DNA of 64,000 nucleotides, from contig CAVPDC010000015.1 of NCBI GenBank assembly GCA_963702595.1, positions 1-64,000 of the forward strand. The letters are read 5' to 3'. The position numbers and the translations under genes are program-made. Below the pieces are notes generated by a model that ran no database searches, was not told the origin of the DNA, and worked only from the letters and a program-made list of their open reading frames with translations. This DNA comes from JALORV01 sp963702595 (GTDB taxonomy: Bacteria > Pseudomonadota > Gammaproteobacteria > Burkholderiales > Burkholderiaceae_F). This document shows, piece after piece, positions 36,205 through 44,862 of the stretch (its first letter is position 1; each line of letters begins with the position of its first letter).

Positions 36205-37857
36205 ATGCTGGTTTCGCTATCGATCCGCGATTTCGTCATCGTCGACGCGCTCGAACTGGAGTTCGCATCCGGCTTCACGGTACTGACCGGCGAAACCGGG
36301 GCCGGCAAGTCGATACTGATCGATGCCCTTCAACTCGCACTCGGTGAGCGCGGCGAGGCCGATGTCGTGCGCGAGGGCGCGACGCGCGCCGACATTGCCG
36401 CCGAATTCCGGACCCCCGCGCCGGTCGAGCGCTGGCTCGCCGAGCATGAGCTGACCGCCGACAGCGCCGGTCTCTTGCTGGTCCGGCGCACGGTCGACGC
36501 GAACGGGCGCAGCCGTGCTTTCATCAACGGCGCCGCCGTCACGCTCGGCCAGTTGCGCGAGCTCGGCGAACAGCTGGTCGACGTGCATGGCCAGCACGCG
36601 CACCAGTCGCTCTTGCGGCCCGCGGCGCAGCTCGACCTGCTCGACGAGCATGGCGCACTCGACGATCAACGACACAGCGTCGCCGCCTCGTACACCGAGT
36701 GGAAGCGGGAGCAGCGTGCGCGCGCGGACGCCGAAGCGATGGCCGCGAGCGCCACCGCGGAGCAGGAGCGGCTGCGCTGGCTGGTCGAAGAGCTCGAGAC
36801 ACTGGCGCCCGTCGCCGGCGAGTGGGAACAGGTCGAAGCCGAGCACAAGCGGCTTACGCATTCCGCGAGCCTGCTCGAGGGCGCTCAAGCCGCGATCCAT
36901 GCGCTCAACGAAGAGGACGACTCGGCACTCGCGCGGATCGGGACGAGCAGCAGCCGGCTGACGCAACTTTTCGCGTTCGACGACCGGCTCAAGACTGTGG
37001 TCGAACTGATCGAGACCGCGCAGGTGCAACTCGACGAAGCCGTGGCGGCGCTGCAGCGCTATGTCGACCGGGCCGATCTCGATGCCACGCGCCTGGCCGA
37101 TGTCGAGGCCCGCGTCTCGGCGCTGCATGCTGCCGCGCGCCGGCTGCGTTGCGCGCCGGGGGACCTGGCCGGACTGCTCGCCGACTCACGGGCAAAGCTC
37201 TCGGCGCTGACGGCCTCATCCGATCTCGCGGGACTGCAGGCAAGTGAAGTGGCCGCGCAGCAGCGCTACGACAAGGCCGCGTCGCTCCTCTCGAAAGCGC
37301 GCCGCGCCGCCGCCCGCCAGATGTCGACCGAGGTCACGCGGGCCATGCAGGATCTCGCGATGCCCGGTGGGCGCTTCGAGGTGCAACTGACCGACGCGGA
37401 ACCCTCGCTGGCAGGCAACGAGAAGGTCGAATTCATGGTGGCGGCGCATGCCGGCGTGGCGGTCAAGCCGCTGGCGCGGGTCGCATCCGGCGGCGAACTC
37501 GCGCGCATTTCACTCGCGATCGCCGTCATCGCCGCGTCGGCCACACCCGTGCCGACGCTGATCTTCGATGAAGTCGATGCCGGCATCGGCGGCGCTGTCG
37601 CCGAGACGGTCGGGCGCCTTTTGAAGCAACTCGGTCAGAGCCGCCAGGTGCTGTGCGTGACCCACTTGCCTCAGGTCGCCGCGCGCGGCGACCAGCACTG
37701 CGCCGTGACCAAGGAGAGTGCGGGCGATGGGCGACCGGTGTCGCACATCGGCGTGCTCGAGCGCCGTGCCCGCGTCGAAGAGCTGGCGCGGATGCTCGGT
37801 GGGCAGGAGATCACCGAGACCACGCGCAAGCACGCGCGCGAGATGCTGAGCAGCTAG
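36205..37857 (+). CDS. recN: DNA repair protein RecN
   Basis: RecN is an SMC-like ATPase acting in double-strand break repair. It has about 550 residues: Walker A GETGAGKSILIDAL near the N-terminus, then VDVHGQHAHQSLL, two long coiled-coil arms (residues roughly 150-340), signature VASGGELARISLAI, and Walker B TLIFDEVDAGIGGAVAETVG. VLCVTHLPQVAARGDQH follows. ATG 36,205 (MLVSLSIRDF) is preferred over the TTG 21 bases upstream. Probably co-transcribed with nadK. Confidence 0.95.
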   Translation: MLVSLSIRDFVIVDALELEFASGFTVLTGETGAGKSILIDALQLALGERGEADVVREGATRADIAAEFRTPAPVERWLAEHELTADSAGLLLVRRTVDANGRSRAFINGAAVTLGQLRELGEQLVDVHGQHAHQSLLRPAAQLDLLDEHGALDDQRHSVAASYTEWKREQRARADAEAMAASATAEQERLRWLVEELETLAPVAGEWEQVEAEHKRLTHSASLLEGAQAAIHALNEEDDSALARIGTSSSRLTQLFAFDDRLKTVVELIETAQVQLDEAVAALQRYVDRADLDATRLADVEARVSALHAAARRLRCAPGDLAGLLADSRAKLSALTASSDLAGLQASEVAAQQRYDKAASLLSKARRAAARQMSTEVTRAMQDLAMPGGRFEVQLTDAEPSLAGNEKVEFMVAAHAGVAVKPLARVASGGELARISLAIAVIAASATPVPTLIFDEVDAGIGGAVAETVGRLLKQLGQSRQVLCVTHLPQVAARGDQHCAVTKESAGDGRPVSHIGVLERRARVEELARMLGGQEITETTRKHAREMLSS

Positions 37858-37860
37858 CAC

Positions 37861-37983
37861 TCCTCGTGTACGCGACCGGCTTTGCCGATCGCACGTGCAC
37901 TCGGAGTGGCACGGCTCGCTGCGCGAGCCGCTCAACAATGATTAGTCGGCTGCGCTCCGGAGCGGCCGCGCGCTCCGCCGAAA
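37861..37983 (-). repeat. dispersed intergenic repeat, copy C
   Basis: This is the most complete copy, lying between the convergent recN and cyclodeaminase genes and starting three bases after the recN stop. Read on the minus strand it runs in the order of copies A and B: GCGCGGCCGCTCCGGAGC, AGCCGACTAA, GGCTCGCGCAGCG, GTGCACGTGCGATCGG, CGCGTACACGAGGA. Confidence 0.72.
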
Positions 37984-38022
37984 CAGAAAGGCACGTCACC
38001 CATCGCACTGCGACGAGCCGCA

Positions 38023-38946
38023 CTACCCCGCCCGTTCCAGCAGCAACTGCGCAGCCGCCAGGTCGGCCACCGCGGTGCCGACCGACTTGAAGAGGGTGAT
38101 GTCACCCTCTGACCTGCGGCCGCGGCCCGGGTCGGCTACGAGCTCGGCAAGATCGGCCACGATCGACGTGCGGTCGATGACACCGGCCTCAATAGGCTCG
38201 ACGATGTCGGCGGCCTCGGCCAGCGCACCCGCGTAGGAATCGACGACGATGCGAGCCCGTGCCACCGCTTCGTCGTCGGCTTCGCGCATGCCGCGGCGGA
38301 ATCCACCGACGAGGTCCAGGTGCGTTCCGCTCCCGACCCAGGCGCCGCGCACGATCGGCTGCGTCGAGGTGGTCGCGCAACTGATGATGTCCGCGCCCCG
38401 CACTGCGCCTTCCAGATCCTCCACGGCCTGCGCCGGCAGCCCCTCGTCACGCAGACGCTGGGCCACCGACTGCGCACCTTCGCCGCGGCGGCCCCAGACC
38501 CACAGGCGCTCGAGCCGCCGCGCGCGTGCGTGCGCATGCGCCATGAAGGGGGCGAGCTTTCCGGTGCCGATGATGAGCGCGTTGCGCGCATCGGCGCGCG
38601 CGAGGTGTCGAGCCGCCAGCAAGGACACGGCGGCGGTGCGCCTCAGCGTCAGCGCCTCGCCGTCGATGACCGCCTTCGCCGCGCCCGTGGCGCGGTCGAA
38701 CAGCACGTAGATCGCGTTGACCGTGGCGAGCCCGCGCGCCGGATTGCCCGGCATGACGGTCACCAGCTTGACCCCGAGTGCGGCGGCGGACCACGCGGGC
38801 ATCAGCAGCAGCGTATCGGTGTCCGACAAAGCATGGGCATGACGCAGGGGAGCAACGGGCTGGGACAGCAACGTCCGGCCGATCGCGTCAGCGAGCGCGT
38901 CAAGGTCGAGCGCCGCGTCGACCTGCGCGGCCGTGAAGAGCCGCAT
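38023..38946 (-). CDS. ornithine cyclodeaminase/mu-crystallin family protein
   Basis: This NAD(P)-binding protein has about 307 residues. MRLFTAAQVDAALDLDALADAIG is the N-terminal dimerisation part. ALGVKLVTVMPGNPARGLATVNAIYVLFD holds the catalytic Lys region. ARNALIIGTGKLAPFMAHAHA is the Rossmann Gly-rich turn, and DIISCATTSTQPIVRGAWV closes the site. Relatives deaminate ornithine to proline or reduce cyclic ketimines such as delta1-pyrroline-2-carboxylate. With no arginine genes nearby the substrate is undecided. Its ATG overlaps the expected moaC stop as TGATG. Confidence 0.82.
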   Translation of the reverse strand: MRLFTAAQVDAALDLDALADAIGRTLLSQPVAPLRHAHALSDTDTLLLMPAWSAAALGVKLVTVMPGNPARGLATVNAIYVLFDRATGAAKAVIDGEALTLRRTAAVSLLAARHLARADARNALIIGTGKLAPFMAHAHARARRLERLWVWGRRGEGAQSVAQRLRDEGLPAQAVEDLEGAVRGADIISCATTSTQPIVRGAWVGSGTHLDLVGGFRRGMREADDEAVARARIVVDSYAGALAEAADIVEPIEAGVIDRTSIVADLAELVADPGRGRRSEGDITLFKSVGTAVADLAAAQLLLERAG

Positions 38947-39432
38947 CAGCCCGCCGTGCCAGCGACGAAGCTTCCCGACCGCCCGCCATGCTTCTCGAGC
39001 AGCCGCACATCGCCGATGACCATGCCCGCGATCGACGGCCTTGCACATGTCGTAGATCGTCAGCAGCGCCACCTGGACGGCCGTCAGGGCTTCCATCTCG
39101 ACGCCCGTCGGCCCGTGGGTCTCGGCGCGCGCCTCGCAGGTCACCGCACCGGCCGATTCATCGATCGTGAATTCGACGGCAACGCGCGTCAGCGCAATCG
39201 GATGGCACAGCGGGATCAGCTCGGACGTTCGCTTCGCACCCTGGATCGCCGCGATGCGGGCGACGCCGAGCACATCGCCCTTCTTCGCCTGCCCGGCTTG
39301 CACCGTGGCGAGCGTCGCCGGCAGCATCGAGATGCGACCGGTCGCCACGGCCACGCGGTGGGTCGCCGGCTTGTCGCCGACGTCGACCATGTGGGCCTGA
39401 CCGGAGGCGTCAAAGTGAGTCAGGGACTTCAT
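38946..39432 (-). pseudogene. moaC: molybdopterin synthesis protein MoaC, one-base frameshift
   Basis: MoaC, with MoaA, forms cyclic pyranopterin monophosphate in molybdenum cofactor synthesis. The reading is normal from ATG 39,432 (MKSLTHFDASGQAHMVDV) through ELIPLCHPIALT and GPTGVEMEALTAVQVALLTIYDMCKAVDRG. At 39,025-39,027 a run of three G (minus strand), where the family needs two, shifts the frame. If one G is removed, the protein continues MVIGDVRLLEKHGGRSGSF and ends at TGA overlapping the next ATG. As written, the frame runs straight into the cyclodeaminase, giving a 476-residue chimera. A sequencing error is the simplest explanation. Confidence 0.8.
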
Positions 39433-39515
39433 CGGCCAGCAGCAATCCAGCAAGGGAACGAAACACCAAGCTGGATATCATACGGAAGAGGCGCTTTTGC
39501 GCCTGTCTGACTTTC

Positions 39516-41051
39516 GTGCAAATCGCCCGTTTCGCACTCGTCCTGCTGGTGGCCTTCACCCTCGCCGCTCCCACGGCGCTGCCGGCGCGCGCCCAGGGGT
39601 TCGAGCTCCCGATGCTGGGAGAGGCCGGCAGCGAAGAGCTGCCGCCCGGCATGGAGCGCAAGCTCGGCGAGCAGATCATGGCCCAGATCCGGCGCGACCC
39701 GGACTATCTCGCCGACCCGGAAGCGACCGAGTACCTGAACCACCTGGGATACCAGCTCGTCTCCGTCAGTGCCGCGCGCACGAACGACTTCAGCTTCTTC
39801 ATCGTGCGCGATCCGATGCTGAACGCATTCGCGCTGCCCGGCGGGTTCATTGGAGTGCACACCGGCCTGGTCATTGCCGCGCAGACGGAGTCCGAGTTGG
39901 CGGGCGTGATCGCGCACGAAATCGGCCACGTCTCGCAGCGTCACATCGCGCGCATGCTCGGCCAGCAGAAGGACACGATGGCGATCCAGATCGGCGCGTT
40001 GCTGCTGGCGATCCTCGCGGCGCGGGCCGGCGGCTCTTCGAGCGGCGACCTGGCGCAGGCCGCGATCTTTGGCGGACAGGCCGCCGCTATCCAGCAGCAG
40101 CTCAACTTCTCGCGCGAGGCCGAGCGGGAAGCGGATCGGGTCGGCTTTGTCACCCTCGTGAACGCCGGTTTCGACGGGCGCGGACTCGAAGCCTTCTTCG
40201 GGCGGCTGCAGCAGGGTTCGCGCCTGTATGAGGGTACTGCCCCCGCGTACCTGCGTACGCACCCGCTGACGGTCGAGCGCATCAGCGACATGCAGAACCG
40301 CACGCGCAGTCTGCGCTTCAAGCAGCGGCCCGACGCCCTGGACTTTTACCTCGTGCGGGCCCGGCTGCGCGTGCTGCAGGAAGTCAGCAACCAGGGCTGG
40401 CTCGACCTGCTCGAATACTTCAATGGACAGCTGAAGCTACGCACCGCCGCCTCGGACGTGGCCGCGCACTACGGTGCGGCACTGGCGGCGCTGAAGCTCA
40501 ACAAGCCGGATCTCGCCCTTGAAAATGCGCTCGCCGCGCGCCGCCTGACCACGGCTTCCTCGGTCATTCTCGACAAGCTGGTGTCGGAGACGCGCTTCGC
40601 CGCCGCACGGTCGGATGAAGAACGCCGCCAGGCGCTCGAAGCGGCACGTGACACCGCGGCACGCTATCCATTGTCCCTCGTGGCCATCGCGAACTACATC
40701 GATCTGCTGAACAAGTCGAACCAGCACCAGCAGGCGATCGACACGTTGCGCACTCAGATCGCGATCACGCGCTCCCAGCCTGCGTACCACGCCCTGCTGG
40801 GGCGCAGCTACCAGGCGCTCAACAAGCAGTCGCTGCACCACCAGTCCATGGGCGAGATGTATGCCCTTCTCGGCATCAAGCCGGCTGCCCTGCAACAGCT
40901 GGAACTTGCGCGGCGTGCAAACGACGGTGATTTCTACACGATGTCGGAGATCGACGCGCGCGTTCGTGAGTTGCAGGCAGAGCTGCGGCGCGAGCAGGAA
41001 GCGCTGCGCGCGAGCGGACGAACGAGTCAGGAAGGCAAGCCGTCGCGCTGA
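39516..41051 (+). CDS. BepA-like M48 metalloprotease with TPR domain
   Basis: This periplasmic zinc protease has 511 residues. The signal peptide is MQIARFALVLLVAFTLAAPTALPARA, with GTG as start. The M48 site is HEIGHVSQRH (His134, Glu135, His138), and the third ligand is Glu in REAEREADRVGF. A C-terminal TPR array (NKPDLALENALAARRL, NQHQQAIDTLRTQI, YHALLGRSYQALNKQSL) contacts clients. This is the layout of BepA/YfgC, which assists or degrades LptD and BAM substrates at the outer membrane. Divergent from moaC. Confidence 0.88.
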   Translation: MQIARFALVLLVAFTLAAPTALPARAQGFELPMLGEAGSEELPPGMERKLGEQIMAQIRRDPDYLADPEATEYLNHLGYQLVSVSAARTNDFSFFIVRDPMLNAFALPGGFIGVHTGLVIAAQTESELAGVIAHEIGHVSQRHIARMLGQQKDTMAIQIGALLLAILAARAGGSSSGDLAQAAIFGGQAAAIQQQLNFSREAEREADRVGFVTLVNAGFDGRGLEAFFGRLQQGSRLYEGTAPAYLRTHPLTVERISDMQNRTRSLRFKQRPDALDFYLVRARLRVLQEVSNQGWLDLLEYFNGQLKLRTAASDVAAHYGAALAALKLNKPDLALENALAARRLTTASSVILDKLVSETRFAAARSDEERRQALEAARDTAARYPLSLVAIANYIDLLNKSNQHQQAIDTLRTQIAITRSQPAYHALLGRSYQALNKQSLHHQSMGEMYALLGIKPAALQQLELARRANDGDFYTMSEIDARVRELQAELRREQEALRASGRTSQEGKPSR

Positions 41052-41190
41052 ATCACAGCGGCCCCGAGCGGCCTGGCCCCGGTCAACGCCGCGCGCTGCG
41101 ACGGAGGGACGCCGTACAATTGCGCGCCGCATTACCGATCCCGAACACGAACGCCCGCGCCTGGCCCAGCGTTAACACCCGCCTGCCACG

Positions 41191-42285
41191 ATGAGTTCCA
41201 TGACACCCGCGGAAAGTGAACAACTGAGCACCCCGACCGACATGGCGGGCGCGATCGAGACCGACGCCGTCATCGTCGGCGCCGGTCCAGTGGGGTTGTT
41301 CCAGGTGTTCGAGCTGGGCCTGCTGGAGATCAAGGCGCACGTCATCGACTCGCTGAAAGACGTCGGCGGACAGTGCATCGAGCTGTATCCGGACAAGCCT
41401 ATCTATGACATTCCGGCGGTTCCGGTGTGCACGGGCAAGGAACTGACCGACAACCTGCTCAAGCAGATCGAGCCCTTCGGCGGCACCTTCCACCTGGGGC
41501 AGGAAGTCAGCGTCCTGCAGAAACTCGAGGACGGCCGCTTTTTCGTCGAAACCGGCAAGGGCACGCGCTTCATCACGAAGGTCGTCATCATTGCGGCCGG
41601 TGTCGGCTCTTTCCAGCCGCGCACGCTGAAAGTGCCCGGGATCGAGAAATTCCTGGGCACGCAGCTCCACTACCGGGTCAAGGATCCGACTCAGTTTCAC
41701 GGCAAGAACCTGGTGATTGCGGGCGGCGGCGACTCCGCTCTCGACTGGGCGCTCGACCTCGCCGGCAAAGCCGAAAGCGTCGTGCTGGTGCATCGGCGCG
41801 ACGGTTTCCGCGGAGCACCGGCTTCGGTGGCCCGGATGAAGGAAATGTGCGAGCGGCTCGAGATGCAGTTCCTCGTCGGCCAGATCTCCGGATTTGAAGA
41901 GACGGAAGACCGGCTCTGCGAAGTGCGCGTCACCTCGCTCGACGGGCTGACACGCCGCGTGCCGCTCGATGCACTGCTGGTGTTCTTCGGCCTGTCGCCC
42001 AAGCTCGGACCGATCGCAGAATGGGGCCTCGATCTCGAACGCAAGCAGGTCGTCGTGGATACCGAGAAATTCGAGACCAATGTGCCGGGCATCTTCGCCG
42101 TCGGCGACATCAACATCTACCCGGGCAAGAAGAAGCTCATCCTGTCCGGCTTCCACGAGGCCGCCCTCGCCGCCTTTGGCTCCACGAAGTACATCTTCCC
42201 CGAGCGCAAGGTCCATCTGCAGTACACGACAACCAGCCCGAAGCTGCACAAGATCCTCGGCGTCGAGTCGCCGGTGTTCGACTGA
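41191..42285 (+). CDS. ferredoxin-NADP reductase (thioredoxin-reductase type)
   Basis: This FAD/NADPH flavoprotein has 364 residues. The FAD motif is DAVIVGAGPVGLFQVFELGL (about 26-45) and the NADPH motif is NLVIAGGGDSALDWALDLAG (about 173-192). NVPGIFAVGDINIYPGKKKLILSGFHEAALAAF is the C-terminal FAD signature. The CxxC redox pair of true thioredoxin reductases is missing. The fold therefore matches the TrxR-like ferredoxin/flavodoxin-NADP reductases (FNR2) of Bacillus and Rhodopseudomonas type. It supplies electrons to ferredoxin-dependent enzymes. Single gene. Confidence 0.85.
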   Translation: MSSMTPAESEQLSTPTDMAGAIETDAVIVGAGPVGLFQVFELGLLEIKAHVIDSLKDVGGQCIELYPDKPIYDIPAVPVCTGKELTDNLLKQIEPFGGTFHLGQEVSVLQKLEDGRFFVETGKGTRFITKVVIIAAGVGSFQPRTLKVPGIEKFLGTQLHYRVKDPTQFHGKNLVIAGGGDSALDWALDLAGKAESVVLVHRRDGFRGAPASVARMKEMCERLEMQFLVGQISGFEETEDRLCEVRVTSLDGLTRRVPLDALLVFFGLSPKLGPIAEWGLDLERKQVVVDTEKFETNVPGIFAVGDINIYPGKKKLILSGFHEAALAAFGSTKYIFPERKVHLQYTTTSPKLHKILGVESPVFD

Positions 42286-42327
42286 GTCGGACGGGCGCGG
42301 GCGCCACGGCCGCAGCTCGCTGATGTT

Positions 42328-43181
42328 TCACTCGGGCTGAGGCGAGCGCAAGAACCCGAATCGATCTGGCATCTGAGTAGCGTGCAGGCGACCCAGCGGC
42401 GTCTGCCCTGCAAGGCCCAGCGGCGCGCCGTGAACCACGGCACTCAGACCGGCATCGCGCAACCCGGCCGACAGATCCCCCGCGAGCCCTGAGCGATCGG
42501 GTGTGTTCTGGGTGTCGATCTGGCATGTCGTAGTGTGGGTGAGTGGCGTTCTAAGCACCGGTGCGTCTGACCACGGAATGACACGGTATCCGTTCCGCCG
42601 CGCGGCGTTGGCCGGCTGCCGTTGCCCTGCGGTGCGATTGTAGCACGCCGTTCTGCCGCCGCGCCAGCCTTGCTGCAGATCCCCTGGTTGCAATTCCCCC
42701 GGTCCATCTGGCTGCAATCAGCCGGCAGATCTGCCCTGCGCGGCGCGCGCGGCGCGCGGCGTACGAGCTGGCACTGCAGAGGCATCAAGCAGCCAGATCC
42801 GCTGTCGCGTGAATCGAGCAGCCCGAAACCGAGGTCTGTCATCAGAAAAATTCGTCCAGACTCGTCGAGCCACGCGCCACGGAGCTGACTTGTGCGAACT
42901 CCGGTGTGTGACTGCAGCGCCGGGGTCCCGGCGTCCTGTGCGACCTGCCAGACCCACGGCGCAGCCTCGAGCGTGACAAACACCCGTTGCGGGCCGTTTT
43001 GGAAGTACCAGCGGCCTCGCTCGTCGCCGCTGTAGTTGCGGCCGATGAACTCGCACAAGGCCAAGTTGCCGATCGGCTGGCCCTGCAGTCGCCACTCACC
43101 GCGCGCCGTCAGTCCGAGCCAGCCATAGACGGCCGGAACGTCCGGCCACTTCGCCAATGCCGCCACGACCGTGGGATCCAT
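42328..43181 (-). pseudogene. DUF2946 family gene with displaced C-terminus
   Basis: The N-terminal 125 codons from ATG 43,181 read as a normal DUF2946 protein: MDPTVVAALAKWPDVPAVYGWLGL, LCEFIGRNYSGDERGRWYFQNGPQRVFV, LEAAPWVWQVAQ and GRIFLMTDLGFGLLDSRD. After about 42,800 the frame runs on into about 120 Arg/Ser/Pro-rich residues unlike the family (stop at 42,444). A family-like tail, MPDRFGFLRSPQPE with stop at 42,328, appears about 400 bases further on in another frame. So the gene seems broken by an insertion or a chain of indels. TCGATCTGGCAT occurs twice (42,361-42,372 and 42,515-42,526). Function of the family is unknown. Confidence 0.6.
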
Positions 43182-43208
43182 GGCGCGAAGGATAGGCGTA
43201 CGCGGTGT

Positions 43209-44180
43209 CTAGACGCCGCGCGTGAAGAACTCGCGCAGGCGCTGCGGGATGAAGTCGAGCCGCCCGGGAAACGGACTGCGCGCGAAGCCGATGTGACCGC
43301 CTTCGCCCGGATGCTCGAGCTGCACGAAGCGCGAGACCTCGGCCGGAACCGGCAGGCTCTCCGCCGGCACAAACGGATCGTTCAACGCATTGAGTGCCAG
43401 CAACGGCACCCGCACGTCGGCGAGCCACGGCTTGCCAGACGCCCGTGTCCAGTAGTCCTCGGTATCGCGGAATCCGTGTACCGGTGCCGTGTAGGCATTG
43501 TCGAACTCGTAGAGATTGCGGCTGGCGCGCAGCCGTTCAACATCGGCCACACCGGGAAAGCGCTCAAGCTTCGCCAGCGCTTTCGGCCTGAGCGTCGCGA
43601 GGAACATCCTCGTGTAGGCGCGATTGAATCCCCGTCCCAGCGCCGCGCCACCGGCCGACAGATCCAACGGTGACCCCAACGACACCGCAGCCGTCACGAA
43701 CTGCGCGTCCTCGGCGCGCTCACCGAGCCACTTCGCCAGCATGTTGCCGCCCAGCGAGACGCCGACGGCATGCAGGCGCGCCTGCGGCCACCGCGCATGT
43801 ACCCGCCGCAGGATCCAGTCGCCTTCGTCCGAGTCCCCCGAGTGATAGGCACGCGGCAACCGGTTCGGTTCGCCCGAACAACCGCGAAAGTGCGCAACGA
43901 TCCCGCGCCAGCCGAGGTCGGCGAATTCACGCATGACAGCGCGGGCATAGTGACTCGCCGAACTGCCCTCGAGACCATGGAACAGCACCAGGATCGGAGC
44001 GGTGGCATCGCCCGGCTCGGGCTGGGCGAAGTCCGCATCGATGAAGTCTTCATCCGGCGTCGCCCAGCGCTCGCGCCGGTAAACCACGCGCGGTTGTGGC
44101 GTCAGCAGCGCCGGAACGATCGTCTGCAAGTGGCCACCGGGCAGCCAGACGGGTGCGCTGTAGGACGATGCGCCCGCCAC
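43209..44180 (-). CDS. YheT-type alpha/beta hydrolase
   Basis: This is a 323-residue member of the AB-hydrolase COG0429 (YheT/ABHD1-3) group. APVWLPGGHLQTIVPAL is the family-specific N-terminus. ILVLFHGLEGSSASHYARAVM carries the oxyanion region, and RLHAVGVSLGGNMLAKWLG holds the nucleophile Ser. Asp is in LNALNDPFVPAESLP and His in EHPGEGGHIGFA. The bacterial substrate is unknown; some act as acyl-ester hydrolases. I start it at GTG 44,180, two bases after the stop of the SnoaL-like gene; upstream codons belong to that gene. Confidence 0.82.
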   Translation of the reverse strand: MAGASSYSAPVWLPGGHLQTIVPALLTPQPRVVYRRERWATPDEDFIDADFAQPEPGDATAPILVLFHGLEGSSASHYARAVMREFADLGWRGIVAHFRGCSGEPNRLPRAYHSGDSDEGDWILRRVHARWPQARLHAVGVSLGGNMLAKWLGERAEDAQFVTAAVSLGSPLDLSAGGAALGRGFNRAYTRMFLATLRPKALAKLERFPGVADVERLRASRNLYEFDNAYTAPVHGFRDTEDYWTRASGKPWLADVRVPLLALNALNDPFVPAESLPVPAEVSRFVQLEHPGEGGHIGFARSPFPGRLDFIPQRLREFFTRGV

Positions 44181-44181
44181 G

Positions 44182-44625
44182 TCAGTGGAGGATCGAGTTC
44201 GGCTCCGCCGCGCTGACCACATCGCCTCCCTTGGACTGGGAGGCATGGTGCAGCACCATCTTCCAGCCGGCCGAGGTCTTCACGTACACATTGGTTGCCA
44301 GCACGCTGACAACCTGTTGCGCCGAGCCCTCCTTGACCAGGATTTCCTCGATGACGTTGTGGACAGCGACCGTCGGTGTGTCGAGCGACTTGCGCGAGGT
44401 GCCGCGCACATTCAGTGGCCCGCCGGCGAGGATGGCGGCCCAGGAGGCGCGCACCGCCGCGTAGCCGAGAAGGCGCGGCCCGTTCGGATGCACACAGACC
44501 ACGTCGTCATCCTCGAGCCAGAGGTCCACCACGGCGTCGACGTCCGCGTTCTCGAGCGCCTCGTAAAAGGCGCGCTCGCACTCCTCGGGCGAGGCGAAGA
44601 GCAAGGGCTTGGTCAGGCGCGACAT
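44182..44625 (-). CDS. SnoaL/NTF2-like protein
   Basis: This is a 147-residue protein with a cone-shaped NTF2 fold: ECERAFYEALENADVDAVVDLWLEDDDVVCVHPNGPRLLGYAAVRASW is the typical N-terminal half with conserved HP. VLATNVYVKTSAGWKMVLHHAS is the closing beta-strand pair. Members are ketosteroid-isomerase-like or calcium/calmodulin-kinase-association-like proteins of undetermined role. It lies in a tight minus-strand cluster (ilvE, zinc finger, this gene, hydrolase). Confidence 0.78.
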   Translation of the reverse strand: MSRLTKPLLFASPEECERAFYEALENADVDAVVDLWLEDDDVVCVHPNGPRLLGYAAVRASWAAILAGGPLNVRGTSRKSLDTPTVAVHNVIEEILVKEGSAQQVVSVLATNVYVKTSAGWKMVLHHASQSKGGDVVSAAEPNSILH

Positions 44626-44652
44626 GAGTGGCGGATCGTCCGGCCGGCGGGC

Positions 44653-44862
44653 TCAGTGTCCCTTGAGGACTTCGCCGGCCTTCAGGCGATAGCGTGTGCC
44701 GCAGTACGGACACATCGCCTCGCCGGTCGTGGCGACGTCGAGAAACACGCGCGGGTGATGGTTCCACACCGGCATGGCGGGGCTGGGACAGAACGCCGGC
44801 AAATCCGCCGCGCGCAGCTCGACGACCGGCTCTTCCCCGCGCGTCGTGGTCGTCGCACTCAT
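44653..44862 (-). CDS. small zinc-finger protein (CHCC/NDUFS6-like)
   Basis: This is a 69-residue protein with the zf-CHCC pattern: a Cys in AFCPSP, a His in WNHHPRVFLDV, and CPYCGTRYRL. It is related to the zinc subunit NDUFS6 of mitochondrial complex I. In betaproteobacteria it is regularly found next to ilvE. Its ATG overlaps the ilvE stop (ATGA). Confidence 0.85.
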   Translation of the reverse strand: MSATTTTRGEEPVVELRAADLPAFCPSPAMPVWNHHPRVFLDVATTGEAMCPYCGTRYRLKAGEVLKGH

